From: Sorghum bicolor | Taxonomy: Eukaryota; Streptophyta; Magnoliopsida; Poales; Poaceae | Reading direction: 5' to 3' | Assembly: GCF_000003195.3 (NCBI RefSeq) | Contig: NC_012873.2 | Span: 64,737,615 to 64,801,614, forward strand | Length of the DNA: 64,000 nucleotides | Part shown: positions 35,146-47,711 of the stretch, piece by piece | How positions within the stretch are numbered: the first letter of the stretch is position 1 | Layout of the letters: each line of letters opens with the position of its first letter | Translations under genes and position numbers: made by a program | Notes under the pieces: generated by a model | The model's input: only the letters and a program-made list of their open reading frames with translations | Databases searched by the model: none | Told to the model about the DNA's origin: nothing

Positions 35146-35941
35146 GACTGACTCCAACAACGAGAAGGCAAAACGGTCACCCATTCCAGGATTTAGGTCC
35201 TGCACAGCAAATGGGTTATGTACCCAAAAACTTTGTTCTCCAACAGCCGGAAGGCAAAGAGAGCCCCCTCCGCTCGTCTCCCTTCCTGATTCACTCATCT
35301 AGTCATCTCCCTCGCCACCTCTCTGCATGTGTCGCCCACCCCCTCCTCGCCGACGAGCTTGCTGGAGAAGAGGAAGCCACCGTGACCGAGCTCGCCGGAA
35401 GAAGGTGTGGGTCAGATTTGGTCGGAGCGCACGAGCAAGCGCACTGGGAGCTTCGCCGCGACCGCACGGAGGAGCTTCGACTGCCGTCGCGCGGGTGACC
35501 TCTGGCTGGCTGCCGCGCGGGCGAGCGCGTGGGGGAGCTTCGCCGTGGCCGCACGGAAGAGCTTCGGCCCGCCGCCACGCAGGTGACCTCTGGCCGGCCA
35601 CCACACGGGCGAGCGCGTGTGGGGCTGCGCCGGCTCCACCACGCCGGCTCCACCGTCGCGCGGCCAACCTCCGGCCCGCCGCCAAGCAGGCGAGCGCGAG
35701 GGCGACCTCTGTTCCGTCGTCATCGTTGTCTCCACCTCGACGCGTGGGCCCACCACTACCGTCGCAAGAGGATTGCATCGCGGGGGAGAGAGGACGCATT
35801 TTTGCGGTCTGGCTGAGCTTGTACCCAAAATAGGTGTTCTATTTGCATATGTTGTTGGAGACTAGTTTTTGGTACCCAAAATACTGTGCACTACCTAAAA
35901 TGCGATTGGGTCATGCTTTAGTTGCTATGTTGGAGACAGCC
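35146..35941. mobile_element. PIF/Harbinger-like non-autonomous element with GC-rich cargo
   Basis: TAA target duplications at 35143-35145 and 35942-35944 flank GACTGACTCCAACAA and, on the other strand, GGCTGTCTCCAACAT. The inverted terminal regions can be aligned for about 95 bp (shared GTGCACAG/CTGCACAG and TACCCAAAAACT motifs). The interior is GC-rich and includes an 87-bp tandem duplication beginning at 35447 and 35534 (GGAGCTTCGCCG). The overlapping ORFs there look like by-products of the repeat or of captured exon sequence; no family was recognised. Confidence 0.65.
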
Positions 35942-35990
35942 TAAGGTAAGGACAACATATAATTATAGTCAAGCAAAAAAAATAAACTAT

Positions 35991-36331
35991 CACTACTACA
36001 GGATTGAACTACCGCAACGAGCCCATTTCCACCTCCGTGGCGGGCACAGTTTTTTCCCGCCACGGTTATTCAACCGCGCGCCGCCACATGAACGCCCGTT
36101 GCGGTTAATCTATTAACCGCAGCGGGCAACGTAACCTGGCCGCTGTGGTAAATAGCCATTAACCGCAGCGGGCGCGTTATGTTGACTGCTACGATTAATA
36201 GATTAACCGCAGCAGGCATGGGCGCCCGCCACGGTAGTGGCCACGATTTATCGTGGCCTTATGACCTTGGCGGACGCGTTTGCCCGCTGCGGAAAAGGGA
36301 AAACGTCCGCCACAGTTATTCTGCAGTAGTG
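35991..36331. mobile_element. 341-bp CACTA-type MITE
   Basis: It starts CACTACTACAGG and ends CTGCAGTAGTG, with a perfect TAT duplication (35988-35990 and 36332-36334). Subterminal TTAACCGCAGCGGGC motifs repeat in both orientations. It is too short to code and is therefore a deletion derivative. Confidence 0.85.
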
Positions 36332-36557
36332 TATTTGCAAAAAATAGTTTCAAATACAACCCTAAATGCTCTTACAATTTAAACAAGCTACTCTCCCACC
36401 CTATAATACAACACATTCTTTTCTTTTTGAGATATTGAAATGATGCATGTACCCATGAATTAAACAAAATTCAAGAGTTTCACCTGAAATTAAGGTTTTA
36501 TTTTTAACAAACTTTACCGAATCTAAGAACGTGCACCACATAGTAGAATGCCTTAGA

Positions 36558-36757
36558 CTTCCGCCGTCCTGAATATAAGGTATCCAAGCATTCAAATTTG
36601 TCTCAAACTATAAGGGATTCTAAGTGAACATATCCTTCAAAAGGTAACATTCACTTGCATACCTATCATTCATATCTATCATAAACGTAAATTTGTTGTA
36701 TCTATAATATGTTGTAATTAAAATTGCTTGGATATCTTATATTTCAGACAGATGGAG
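36558..36757. mobile_element. Stowaway-like MITE
   Basis: CTTCCGCCGTCCTGAATATA at the left pairs with the reverse complement of the right end (CTCCATCTGTCTGAAATATA). Both continue with AGGTATCCAAGCA-like sequence. The TA duplication is clear only at the right. Confidence 0.55.
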
Positions 36758-37973
36758 TACTTCAGTGCATTTGCCGTTTTGCGCAAATCATAGTGCATTG
36801 TGTTCCTGATGGATGGAGTAGGTACCATGCTATTTGCGCATGCCGTTCTGCTAGTTTTACTATATTGTTGGGATAATGGATATCCCAACATTCTGTCTCC
36901 CTTTCTTTGATGGCTGCATGCGTTCCAAATGTGGGCTCCGGATTGGAAGAATTGCCTTTTTGATCTATGAATCCTGCAGACACTTCATATTATGGCCCTA
37001 CGGCGATCGTTTATATATGTTACATCGAACAGCAATCCTATCTATCTTAACCGTTGAAAACTATATATCCACACACTCCTGAACTCAACAAGTGTAACCT
37101 ATCCATGGGTCAGCCAAAAAGGACGTTAGTCGCGGACACGCAACTCCGACACTCGGAGGGAGGAAAGGAATGCATGCGTTCGGACATCATCCATGCATGC
37201 ATCCTCTCGCGCTCCCCATCCCCGACAAACAAGACAAGGAGAGCAATTAGCTGGGGTCTGCTGATCGAGCACAAACGCATCGCGGTGCTGCTGCGCCTTT
37301 TCACAAGTGACCACGCGCGAGGAGAGATGGGATCCGAGGCTATCAGGCTTGGCGCGCCGGTCTGCTTGCTCACCAGCTGCTGGCGGCCTCTGCATGCGTC
37401 TAGCTAGCTAGATAGATAGCTAGTGCGTGCTGATCATCATATATGCGCCGATCGAGAGTGCTCCCGTGCTGGCAAAGCGTGGTGCGCTCCTGTTAGGATT
37501 CGCATATGTGCATCGCCGGCCTCCAATGCAAACCCCTCCTCTCGTCGCACTCTGTGAAGAAAAAAAGTAACTCGCACCCAGTTACCCGGCCGGCCGGCCT
37601 CCGGTTTGGTAAAAACTACTCGATCGTAAGCCCCCAATGAGGCAAGCGTTAGTGGTATACACGGGAAAGGAATGCGCGCGTATATCTGGGTGCCGCCCGC
37701 GCGCGTGCCGACGTGCATGCGACGCACGGAAAAGATGGAAGAAGCGTCTGGTCTGCGTCGTCGTTTTTTGAGCGAATGGATCGGCGGTATTATTCCGCGT
37801 CGCCGGCTGCGCGCGGCTTCGGTTCTTTCCATCTGCCATCCAGTTCCATGGCAGGTTGGAGCAACTTGATGAATGGCTGGCCAGCACAAGCCACAAGCGC
37901 AGCTAGCACAAGCCAAGAGGGACTTGGGCACCCGTTATATAATAATGTGCACTTCGGAAAGGAATGAAGGCCG

Positions 37974-38004
<31 letters not shown>

Positions 38005-38829
38005 GGACACTACTAGTAGTGTCTTTTTGTCTTCCGGGTATAGGGGCAACCACTTGTATTGGCTAGATCGATGCCTAGATCACATTGCATATACCTGAAA
38101 AGAAGATAAGGTAGCTGATATATTGCACCAATGCAAGCGTACTAGGTGCTCCTATACCGTATGTACGTTGAACTTGAAAGAGATCACGGCTGCTTGTTAA
38201 TCTCCTGAGACTATGACACATGCATGACCAGGTGACCAGGTGCTCTCACGAAGCTGCAAATAAAGTCGTTCTCAATCTGTGGTGTGTCCTGTGTGTGCGA
38301 CCTTGAAACCCCGTGGAGTCGTGGACCCTGGTCCTTCACTGCTGACTACCGGCCCGCCTACGACCGGGAGTCGACTCTGTGCCACATCGACAGTGCGTAC
38401 GTGTTCGATTCAATCAATCATGGCATGGGTTTGTCTTCGGCGGCACGCCGTATCCTCCTTTTGGCTCCTGTCGCCGTCGCGGCGCCTTCAAAAAGGGAAA
38501 AAATACATGCATGCATCCGCCTACACACGCGCGCGCGCGCGCGCGCGCACACACACCGGTACCGGCACTGGCAGGCAACTATCCTGCCGGCGGTGTTGGT
38601 GCGACCATGAGGAGGGAAGCATCATACGCTCCATAACGCCCTGCCCCGCGCTGATCTGGCCCTGAATCACACGCACTGCAGGTTGCATTGCTGCGCTGCT
38701 TTCCTTTTCATCAGGTCAATATCTGTGACAGCGGAAAGCAGATTAGGTGCGCCCTGCACGCCATGGTGCGCTGCGCATCCATCCATGCAGCTGATGAGCT
38801 GTGAACGCGAAACATTGGGCTCATTGTTA
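36758..38829. other. intergenic, with two microsatellites
   Basis: No gene family was recognised in the short ORFs. A TA-dinucleotide run lies at about 37979-38004 and a CG/CA run at 38524-38557. The rest shows nothing recognisable. Confidence 0.4.
38524..38557. repeat. alternating CG/CA microsatellite
   Basis: A run of CG dinucleotides is flanked by CA on both sides, about 34 bp of alternating purine-pyrimidine. Such tracts can adopt Z-DNA. Confidence 0.85.
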
Positions 38830-38994
38830 GGCCAGTCTCAATGCATGTTTCATGAGAGTGTCATACACATTAAATAGGGTGTCACATAAGCAAAATTGCT
38901 GACTTGGCAGGGTCATTAAATAAAAGAGTTTCATCAGATGAGAGAGAAGTTTCATCCCATGAAACTCTTGTGGCTCGGTTAATTGAGACTGGCC
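38830..38994. mobile_element. Tourist/Harbinger-type MITE
   Basis: GGCCAGTCTCAATG and TTGAGACTGGCC form terminal inverted repeats. TTA duplications are at 38827-38829 and 38995-38997. It is 165 bp and noncoding. Confidence 0.75.
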
Positions 38995-39029
38995 TTAAAA
39001 GGTTGTTTAGCATAACCCACAACAGTTAT

Positions 39030-39449
39030 GAGCTGTTTGGCATAACTATTGTGAGCTGTTTTTTTTTTGTCAAACACTCTTTTCAAAAACAACTCCATAA
39101 GGTCATCCTCAGTGGGAGTTTTATGACTCAGTTTCCAACACATCCATATTTTGGAAACGGTGCAAAAAAGTTTCATGGGGATTAATGAAACTCCATTGAG
39201 ACTGGCCTAAGTGAAGCTTTTTTCTTTCTCCTCTCATAAAGGCATGAGTTAGGATGAAGCTGAAAAAAGTAGCTTATCTTAGCTCTCTCCCATATTTCTT
39301 TCTTTCATCCATGCATGAAGCTATTGGTAAAGCTGTTTTGTCAAACAACTTTTTTAAAACAGCTCATTTTTACCTAGAAAGTTGCTCGTGAAACTCTTTT
39401 TAAAAAACAACTTCACTAGTGCAGCTGAGCTATGCCAAACAGAGCCTAT
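39030..39449. mobile_element. inverted-repeat element (GAGCTGTTTGGCATA type) with a nested MITE
   Basis: The left GAGCTGTTTGGCATAAC and the right GAGCTATGCCAAACAGAGCC are inverted relatives. The interior is rich in CAAACA and AAACAGCTC. A second 107-bp MITE interrupts it. The exact outer ends are uncertain. Confidence 0.4.
39101..39207. mobile_element. 107-bp Tourist-type MITE nested in the previous element
   Basis: GGTCATCCTCAGTGGG and CCATTGAGACTGGCC are imperfect inverted ends. TAA duplications are at 39098-39100 and 39208-39210. It is related to the MITE at 38830. Confidence 0.65.
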
Positions 39450-40750
39450 GGGATCTGCACATCCACGAGAACCAACTACTTAGACTTTTCCATACCGTAA
39501 CGTGTGGTCCAAGTTGTTTTCCTTGACAAACGTTATTATCCTCTTTCTCGGGCACTCTACAACGTTATTGTGTCCCATCGACGTACGTGAACCCACACGC
39601 ACCGTCAACCACCATTTTTCTTCCAACACAACTAGATTTGTGCCACGTCAAACAACAGTTACACTTGGAGTTGTCTGCCTACACAAACCTCAAACGCAAG
39701 TCATCCTAACAACAACTCTAAATATAGTGAAATGAGGCTATGTCTTCTTTTTCCTACGAAGGAGCCAAGCCAGTGCTAGGTCTACTTGTCACCAATGCCA
39801 GCATCGAGGAAGTCCTTAACGTAGCTGGGCGCACCTTTGTGGAATGCCTTTAGCTTATTATGATGGCTCTCAATGTTGTTATTGCCCATGTGAGGCTCTG
39901 GACACACCCTAGGGCCAATTTCTATGGACACAGGTTACTAAGGAAGAGCAATTGTAGGAGCAACGATAGCACACCATCATCATGGAATGGTAGGAGTCAC
40001 TACAAGAACTAAAGCTTTACATGATGATTTACTGGTGACGTTCTAAGAAAACATCATAGTATTCTATTGTTTGTGTCGGTTCATTCCTGAGCTATTACAT
40101 CTAAAACGACTGGTACAGCTGTCGTCACGGTTAGATGTGACAAATCATATTCCTCTGTGTTGCCTTAAAGATTGAACTCAAATAGGGTTCTAAAAAATTA
40201 TTTTCTTCATATAATTAATTTATGTATGGAAATATCATGAAATATGAAAAGGTTTCAAAATATTTCAAATGTGGTGTTTCCCAACAAGTAAAAAATAAAT
40301 AGAAGCACCATTTTGGTTGTTCATAGAAAAAATAAATAAAAACAAGAAAAAATAAAATAGAAAATCAGCCCAGCACCCATCTTATAAAAAATAAGATGGC
40401 GAGTGGCCTTCTTTCCCCTAGGCGGATCGATGATGGGGTGGCTACCCTTCTTCTTCCTTGGCCGGATCGACGAAGGGTTTGGTCGTCCTTCTTCTTCCCC
40501 GACCGGTCCATGTTCAACTAGCACATGACACAGCTTGCTTGCGAGACGCTAGAAAGAAAGTCCCCTCCGGTAGAATATATGACATCTTTGCCACCATATG
40601 CCTCTCTTCGTCCATGTTGTCAAATCTATCAAGTGGCTTGAAGGGGGGCCACTGCATGTGATCCCTTGGGTGACCTTAGAGGTGGTGGCATTGAAGTCAT
40701 CGGTGGGCAAGGAAAGCATGAGAAAGTCACACTGCAGACGACATACTAAG
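39450..40750. other. intergenic, degenerate repeats
   Basis: No gene was recognised. CACTACAAGAACTAAAGC at 39998 looks like a CACTA left end but no partner end was found. GC-containing 40380-40540 has repeated CTTCTTCTTCC/GGCCGGATCGA patterns of unknown origin. Confidence 0.3.
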
Positions 40751-40969
40751 TCACAAAAATTTTCAAGATTCTCTGTCACATCGAATCTTTGGTCGCATGC
40801 ATGAAGCACTAAATATAGACAAAAATAAAAACTAACTGCACAGTTTACCTGTAATTTGTGAGATGAATTTTTTGAACCTAGTTACTCCGTGATTGGACAA
40901 TGTTTGTCAAATAAAAACGAAATGCTACAGTACCCTAAAATAAAAAATTTTGCCAACTAAACAAGGCCT
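40751..40969. mobile_element. GGCCTTGTTTAGTT-family MITE, left end lost
   Basis: The right end CAACTAAACAAGGCC and the interior signatures CACATCGAATCTT, CTAAATATAGAC and CACAGTTTACCTGTAA match the family. The left terminus is missing. Confidence 0.65.
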
Positions 40970-41467
40970 AAACATCATTGTTATAGATGCAGAGCCACCC
41001 CAACACGGTGGAAGAAGAAACTTGGTGGATGTGATGGGAGAGAGATGTGTGAGATGGAAAGGGAATGGGAGGGTAAAATGGTATTTTTCAGCACCATATA
41101 ATGTCTTCTATGTAGACACGTTAATTTGTTTGGCCTTGATGTTCCAACACCGATTGCACAAGGAAAAAATTAACCTGGATGGAAGCCATTTCTGTATTGC
41201 CGACAAGAAAACTGTTTCTCACGGAAATTCGATTTCTCTAATGAGCTAGCCATATTTTCCTGTCGGTGTCTGCACTGACAGGGAAACTCACGTTTCCATT
41301 AGTGTGCCCTTATTTAGACAGCATTACGGGTTGCCAAGTTGCTCCTCGATGCACAGTACCTGCACTCCACCTCACTGTTCCCTGTACGACGGCACAACTG
41401 CCTGTCTCATAGAGTAACTTGACTTGTATACTGCGCAGTCTGCGCCCTCGATCTTTTGAGTGCATGA

Positions 41468-41790
41468 GGCCTTGTTTAATTCTTGAAATTTTTTGCGTTT
41501 GGCTCTATCACTTTCATTTGTATTTGGTAACTATTATATAATTATAGACTAACTAAGTTTAAAAAATTTATCTTCTAAATTATAGACAATACAACCGTTC
41601 GTTTGTCTTTATAAGCCGTATTTTTTCTGTCAGCCAACAATATTTTTCTCTCACGATAAATCAACTAACAGTATTTTCAGACATCGCTTTTTAGACCAAT
41701 TATTTTTTATCTATATTTAATATTATATACATTCGTTCAAAGATTTAATATCACCGAAAATCTTGAAAATTTTTAAGAACTAAATAAGGC
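41468..41790. mobile_element. GGCCTTGTTTAGTT-family MITE with internal insertion
   Basis: GGCCTTGTTTAATTC and GAACTAAATAAGGC are the inverted ends, with ATGA on each outer flank. The middle (about 41590-41695) does not match the family and may be a further insertion. Confidence 0.55.
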
Positions 41791-42628
41791 ATGAATTTAT
41801 GATGTATGGACAACACGTCAGCACTAGAAGGAACAGAAAAGCATTTTGATATCACTACTCATGCTCAGAATGACTTCAGCATGCATCTTCTTATTAAACA
41901 TCAGATCAGGTAATGGAGGCTAATGCTAACCTTGTCACATGGGGCGCCTAACGGAGAACCAAATAATATTCAGCTGAAAGCCAGCAGGTGATGTCATTAC
42001 TCATTAGCATCAATGATTTACAGCTTTTGGGACGATCTATTAGCTGCCTAAACTATTGTTGCTTAAGATATGGAGTTCTTGGACCCTTCAATATAGCGAT
42101 ATTCTGGAATGTCTGCCTTTGCTTTCTTTTTACCGAAAATGCTCCCCTTTGTTGGAAAGAAAGAAAGAATAGCGCTCTTTTTGGTGATCTTATCCGTTAG
42201 CTTACATTCCGCATTCTCATGATCCAGTCTGGATTTGTTCAATTCAAAATACTACAGATAAATAGTAAGTACATAAAGTTCAGCATGCTTATGTGCTTGA
42301 CTGAATTTAATTTCACAAAACGCCAATAGCATCGGTTGTCTACATGCTGAGCAAAATCAATCATCTTTGATTTTTCAAAAAAAAATCAATCATCTTTGTT
42401 TTTCATGGTTTATTTACTAAATTCACAAAAAAAAATCTCTTGTTGGTAACTCAGTTGACGCACAATATCTTCTTTATTTAGTAATTTTTTAGAGTAATAA
42501 TAATTAGGGGAGATCCCTACCATCAATATATAATAAATATTAAGATAAAGGAAGGGCAATTTAGCATGCAAGTAGCTAGGTAGACAAAGGAGGGGGGAAA
42601 TAGGTGGAGAGCAATTCATACTGTATTA
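41791..42628. other. intergenic, nothing recognised
   Basis: Short ORFs only. A small direct repeat, AAAATCAATCATCTTTG, occurs at about 42353-42370 and 42384-42400 around an A-run, a minor duplication. Confidence 0.3.
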
Positions 42629-42906
42629 CTCCTTCAGTTCTAAAAAAACATGTAATTATAAAATAGCGATGCTCAGTCAAACTATCTAAAATTTAACTAA
42701 ATTTATATAAAAAGAATATTAATTCTTAACATACTATATAAATAAGAATAATTATATTTATCATGAAATATATTTTCATAATATACTTATTTTGAGTCTT
42801 ATATGTCGATACTATTTTGCATAAATAAAACTCAGTCAAATTTAAGTTAGTTTGATTGATTCTAACTACAGTAAATCTAGAATTGCATTTTTTTTAACGG
42901 AGGTAG
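42629..42906. mobile_element. Stowaway MITE
   Basis: TA duplications at 42627-42628 and 42907-42908 flank CTCCTTCAGTTCTAAAAAAA and TTTTTTTTAACGGAGGTAG, the Stowaway terminal pattern. The interior is AT-rich. Confidence 0.7.
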
Positions 42907-42908
42907 TA

Positions 42909-43639
42909 CTTATTAGACCCCCAGACCACTAACTATGGAGTAGGGTTCAGAGAAGTAGATTGCCCTATTTTTTCTCGGCTGATCTTTGGAATCAAATCAC
43001 TTTCTTCTTGCCGCCTGAGCCAACCAGCACTGAGGCTAATGCACGTCGCCAAACATTCTTTCATACAGCAACCAAGTGGTATTTTGGGCATAAAACACAG
43101 TCATGGCGCAGCTTCCGCAAGTTGAAATTGGCATCAAAGCCCGGAAGCTTACCACTAATCAGTTATCAGCAGCGTTGATGCATCTCGAAAAAAATTCGTG
43201 CCGATCGAACCACACCCTTGATGCGATTCACAAAAATCTGTGTGCAAAGTCGTCGCTGTATTATTCTTGATAACTATAGACTGTAGTATGTTGCAGAGTT
43301 GTGTGTTACAGTACTCCCTTCTTCGCAATTCAGCACTTTTTTAACAATATACTTTTCTTTTTTGATCTGGAAAGTCAGCTAGAACCCTGTAATGTGTCTT
43401 GCCAAGCTTAAAGAACACTTGTGTTCCATTCAAATGTGAAGCAGTTCATGATCCGAGCCCGTTATATTATAAATTGTTGGGATTAGGATCCATGCTTTGG
43501 GGGTTGGAGTTGAGGATTTAAGCTGAGGTGACAAAGTTAGTCTGCTATATTGTAAACACTAGAATGCCGATTATTCAATGTAACATTATCTTGCAATTTT
43601 TCCTAGCTCCCAGCTGGTAATCTATCTCAACAATGAAGG
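42909..43639. other. intergenic, nothing recognised
   Basis: No gene, repeat boundary or RNA gene was recognised. The LINE fragment follows. Confidence 0.3.
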
Positions 43640-45257
43640 ATACCAGCCCCTAAGTCTGAAGATCTTCAATGTTTGCATCAGATACTGTAACTCTTCGCTG
43701 GGGCTTCTGGTTTAATAACAAACGTGGACAAATGTGTGGCCACGCCTATTTGTTGTGATGATGACATGATTGCGGAGGTGCAGTAGGCCTTCCCTGCGAA
43801 GTCACAGCATTCCCATGCAAGTATCTCGGCATACCTCTGTCCCCAAAGCGCCTCAGGCACGCAGATGAGCAGCCTCTGGTTGACTCGGTAGCTGCAAGAA
43901 TCCCGACCTGGAAGTCTGGACTACTCACCAATGCGGGTAGGTTGCTTCTTACAAAGGTGGTGTTATCGGCAATACCTGTGCACTTGAGTATTGCTTGCTA
44001 CCTATCGGAGTGGGCAATCAAGCAAATCGATAAGAGGAGAAGAGCTTTTATCTGGGCAGGGACAAAGCTTTGCTCTGGAGGTAAATGCAAAGTCGCATGG
44101 CCAGTGGTATGGAGGCCACTCGAGCTAGGTGGTCTAGGCTTAATCGATCTGCATTTTTTCGGCTATGCGCTTAGGTTGAGATGGAAATGGTTGGCACGCA
44201 CTAATCAGAACAGCTGCTGGGCAAGTTTGCCATCGCCCAGGGAGAGAATGGTTGATGCAATGTGCGATGCAAGCCTATCTGTTGTTGTCGGAGATGGCGC
44301 CAACACCCTTTTCTGGACTGATAACTGGAGCTCAGTTGGACCCTTAAGTCAAGGCGACGTCCAGAACTGGTCGCAAACGGGTCTTGCGCGATGCTCTGCA
44401 AGATCAACGCTGGGTTAGGGACATTTGTCGTGCCATCACAGTGCAGGTCCTCTGGGTTTACTTAAGGGTGTGGTCTCTGCTAAGCTTTGTGTCTCTGCAG
44501 CCGGGGCAACTAGACAGATTTCAATAGAAATGGTCCTCGGATGGGATCTATCGTGCTTTCGCAACCTACAAGGCTTTTTTCAACGGGGCAACCAAGCTTC
44601 CAAGAGCAAGAGAATTGTGGCAAGTCAGGGCGCCGCCAAAGGTGAAATTGTTCTTCTGGTATGCCTTGCACCGTCGTCTCTGGACAGCAGAAAGAAGAGC
44701 GTGTCATGGTCTTCAAGATAGTGATGCTTGCGCTCTGTGTGATTAGGCACCTGAATCTGTTAGCCATCTGTTGCTAGGCTGTGTCTTCAGTAGGCAGGTT
44801 TGGTTTGCTGTTCTGCGCCCGTTGCAGCTTCTGTCCTTGCAGCCTGATGCACACTCGGATGTGGACACCTGGTGGCTTCAGAAACGGCAGCGACTAGACA
44901 ATTCGTCCAGGCCGGTCCCTAGCCCTGCTGATCTCCTGGGTGATTTGGAAGGAGAGAAACTGCAGGGTCTTCAACAGAACCCCGTCCTTGGTTCAGGAAG
45001 TAGTGCAGGCGTCGATCGTCGAAGGGAGGGATTGGGTGCTCGTCGGCCACGGGCCAGTGCGAACTTTGTTACATTTGTGGTCGCAAAACTTTATTCCTGT
45101 GTAATCTCCTTTTTTTGTTATGAACACCAGGAGTTAGGTCGTGTTCTCTACCTGCCTGTGTGCTGGCCGTGGCTTGCGGCCTTCACCAGCCGGCCTGTTA
45201 TATTTCTGTTTTTTCCTCTTAATGAAAAACGGGTGAAGTCCCGCTCTCGAAAAAAAA
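43640..45257 (+). pseudogene. 5'-truncated LINE with decayed reverse transcriptase C-terminus
   Basis: Reading through several frameshifts and stops gives plant L1 RT motifs: ASGLITNVDKC, FPCKYLGIPLS, GRLLLTKVVLSAIPVH, RRRAFIWAG, and GANTLFWTDNW. A zf-RVT-like region with CALCD and SHLLLGCVFSR follows. The longest open piece is 43942-44418. The 3' end carries AATGAAAAACGGGTGAAGTC and an A-tail at 45249-45257. The endonuclease and most of RT are absent, so it is dead. No target duplication was found, and the 5' end position is approximate. Confidence 0.8.
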
Positions 45258-45428
45258 ACATAATCACAGTATAATTTGTTTTGCAGGTAGCTTCACATTT
45301 ATAATTCTAGAGTCTAGACTAGAAGTGTGAGTCACTTGGCTATCATTCAATTTACACTAAAGATTTACTTTTTATTTCCGGAAAAAAAAAGTTTACTGTT
45401 TAGACACTATGTCAATCTATTGTTGCAA

Positions 45429-46435
45429 GGAAAAAGTCTACATCACCCCCTTAACTATGGGGTGGTGTCTACTTTACCTCCCGAACTATGAAACAGTCTA
45501 ATTTACCCCCTGAACTATCCAAAACCGTTCAAATCACCCCCCGGGCGGTTTTTGAAGGCGGTTTTGCTACAATACCGTGGTTTTGACTTTTTCTTTTTTC
45601 CTATTTGTTTTCATATAATATTTGAAAAATAATAGTAAATCACAGAAAAATCATAAAATAGAAAATCTAATTTTGTTGGACTCTGCATAAGTAGATCTAC
45701 GCAATGGATATATATTATGGTATACTTTAATATAAATTTTTTATGCAGCTTTAAATTAGTTAGAAAAATCAAATTTTATCTGTAATTAATTGGAATAATT
45801 CATAGCTGCAGCTTTTGTGGTCCAATTGTGGTGAAATTTTTATGGTGGACTAATTATTCTATGCTTGAACTATAGTAAATATTTCATACTCATAGGATCA
45901 TGTATAACTAAGTTTATTCAGGTTTATTCAGGTTTATGCTTGTTAAATATAAATAAATCTAAATAAACTTAGTTATACATGATCCTATGAGTATGAAATA
46001 TTTATTATAGTTCAAGCATAGAATAATTAGTCCACCATAAAAATTTCACCATAATTGGACCACAGAAGCTGCAGCTTTGAATTATTCCAATTAATTACAG
46101 ATAAAATTTGATTTTTCTAACTAATTTAAAGCTGCATAAAAAATTTATATTAAAGTATACCATATTATATATTCATTGCGTAGATCTACTCATGCGGAGT
46201 CCAACAAAATTAGATTTTCTATTTTATGATTTTTCTGTGATTTACTATGATTTTTTAAAGATTATATGAAAACAAATAGGAAAAAAAAAGTCAAAACCAC
46301 GGTATTGTAGCAAAAACCGCCCGGGGGGTGATTTGAACGGTTTTGGATAGTTCAGGGGGTAAATTAGACTGTTTCATAGTTCGGAGGTAAAGTAGACACC
46401 ACTCCATAGTTCAGGGGGTGATGTTGACTTTTTCC
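45429..46435. mobile_element. Mutator-type foldback element, 1007 bp, nearly full-length palindrome
   Basis: The perfect 10-bp duplication ATTGTTGCAA lies at 45419-45428 and 46436-46445. Each end begins GGAAAAAGTC followed by CATCACCCCC. The two arms, each roughly 480 bp, are inverted copies through the whole element, meeting near 45920-45960. The duplication length points to the Mutator superfamily. No coding capacity is present. Confidence 0.85.
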
Positions 46436-46445
46436 ATTGTTGCAA

Positions 46446-47711
46446 TGTTGTTACAAAACTAAAGCTAGATAAATAAACTTAATTAGGATAAAACTAAAGT
46501 GAGGCTTGTTAATTCACTTACACAGCTCTAAAACTCGATGACACGCCTGCTGAAACTAAAGATGATGATGAGTGCCGAAAATGGGATGATAGGTAGTATG
46601 TGCAGTTATATTAACCAAATGAAGAAGCATTTCCCAGGACATCAATCATGTCATGTCTCATACGTGAACCCTCACTCGTGTGCTGCTTTTCCATCCTCCT
46701 GGAGTCGCTGGGCCTCGTCATCGAGCCATTGAACGGGCCGGCAAAACTGTTCGCCATCGCCATGGATCGCCAAGACCTACTACACGCTGCTTTTCATGCG
46801 GCGGAGGCTACACTAGCTAGGCCCTGGAAATTGGAAGTTTCGCCGAGGAGATTTCAGACAAGTTAGCAAAAGTGGCCACCGAAATCTGAGATTCGATCCT
46901 TCTTCAGGCTCCGGTGCCCGGCCAGGCACTGGCAGACACACAAAGAACACGATGTGTCCTGGGGTCCAATCCGGCGTGGTCCATTGGATTGGCTCGCTGA
47001 CGCTGAAACCAAGCGTAGCAAGTTGGCACAATAATTCTCCATTTTGCTAGTACATTTGGAGACCTTTCGCCACTGTCACTGTCGATTTGGTCATGCGTCG
47101 ACGATCACTTTCCTCCATATATGTCCGATGTCCGTGTCTGACCGTCTCCCACCAAGCCTGGAAGAGCGGATCGCCTGTGCAGCGCAGAAAAGATACGACG
47201 TGATAGAGCGGCGGCGAACGGGCACCAATGCGCGCGTCCGCCGGCCGCCGTGCCATTGCCTCCTTCGGCGGCGCGGTCGAACCGGTGGCGAGTGGCGACC
47301 GCAAAGAATGTGTGTAATCTAGAGACTGTATATGGGCCGGATATGGGCTGTGGGCCGTGTATTCTCGTCGGAAGGTGATGGTGAGCCCAATACGGGATAC
47401 CCACTTCACCATGGGCCAGGCCTTATCACCTTTGCCCACTTGGATGACTTGCCTAGCCCGATCCGGCCCGACTCGGCCCACTCAACACTCCCCTGAATCT
47501 CCGGGTATGCAAGCGTGCGGCCTGCGGCGTGCCTGTCTGCCTGCTAGTGCTACCACAGAAGCGCGGGCCCACCTGATCACTATTACGCGCGAGCCGCGAA
47601 TCAGACCCGTCATCCCGTCCAAATCCTTGGCCTCCCCTCCCACTACCAGTGACCGCCGCCTCCGCCTACCCCCACCACCACCATCCCCGGCGGCCCGCGT
47701 AGCGCGCGCAG
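46446..47711. other. upstream region of the pyrophosphatase gene
   Basis: 46446-47000 shows nothing recognisable. GC content rises from 47200 and the final 200 bp before 47712 is the likely core promoter and leader. No clear TATA box was seen, as in many plastid housekeeping genes. Confidence 0.4.

Noticed and set aside
35299..35833. Overlapping ORFs up to 168 aa on both strands
   Set aside because: They are by-products of GC-rich tandem repeat inside a MITE; no frame is favoured.
39998..40140. CACTACAAGAA as the start of another CACTA element
   Set aside because: No matching right end or target duplication was found; the short motif alone is not enough.
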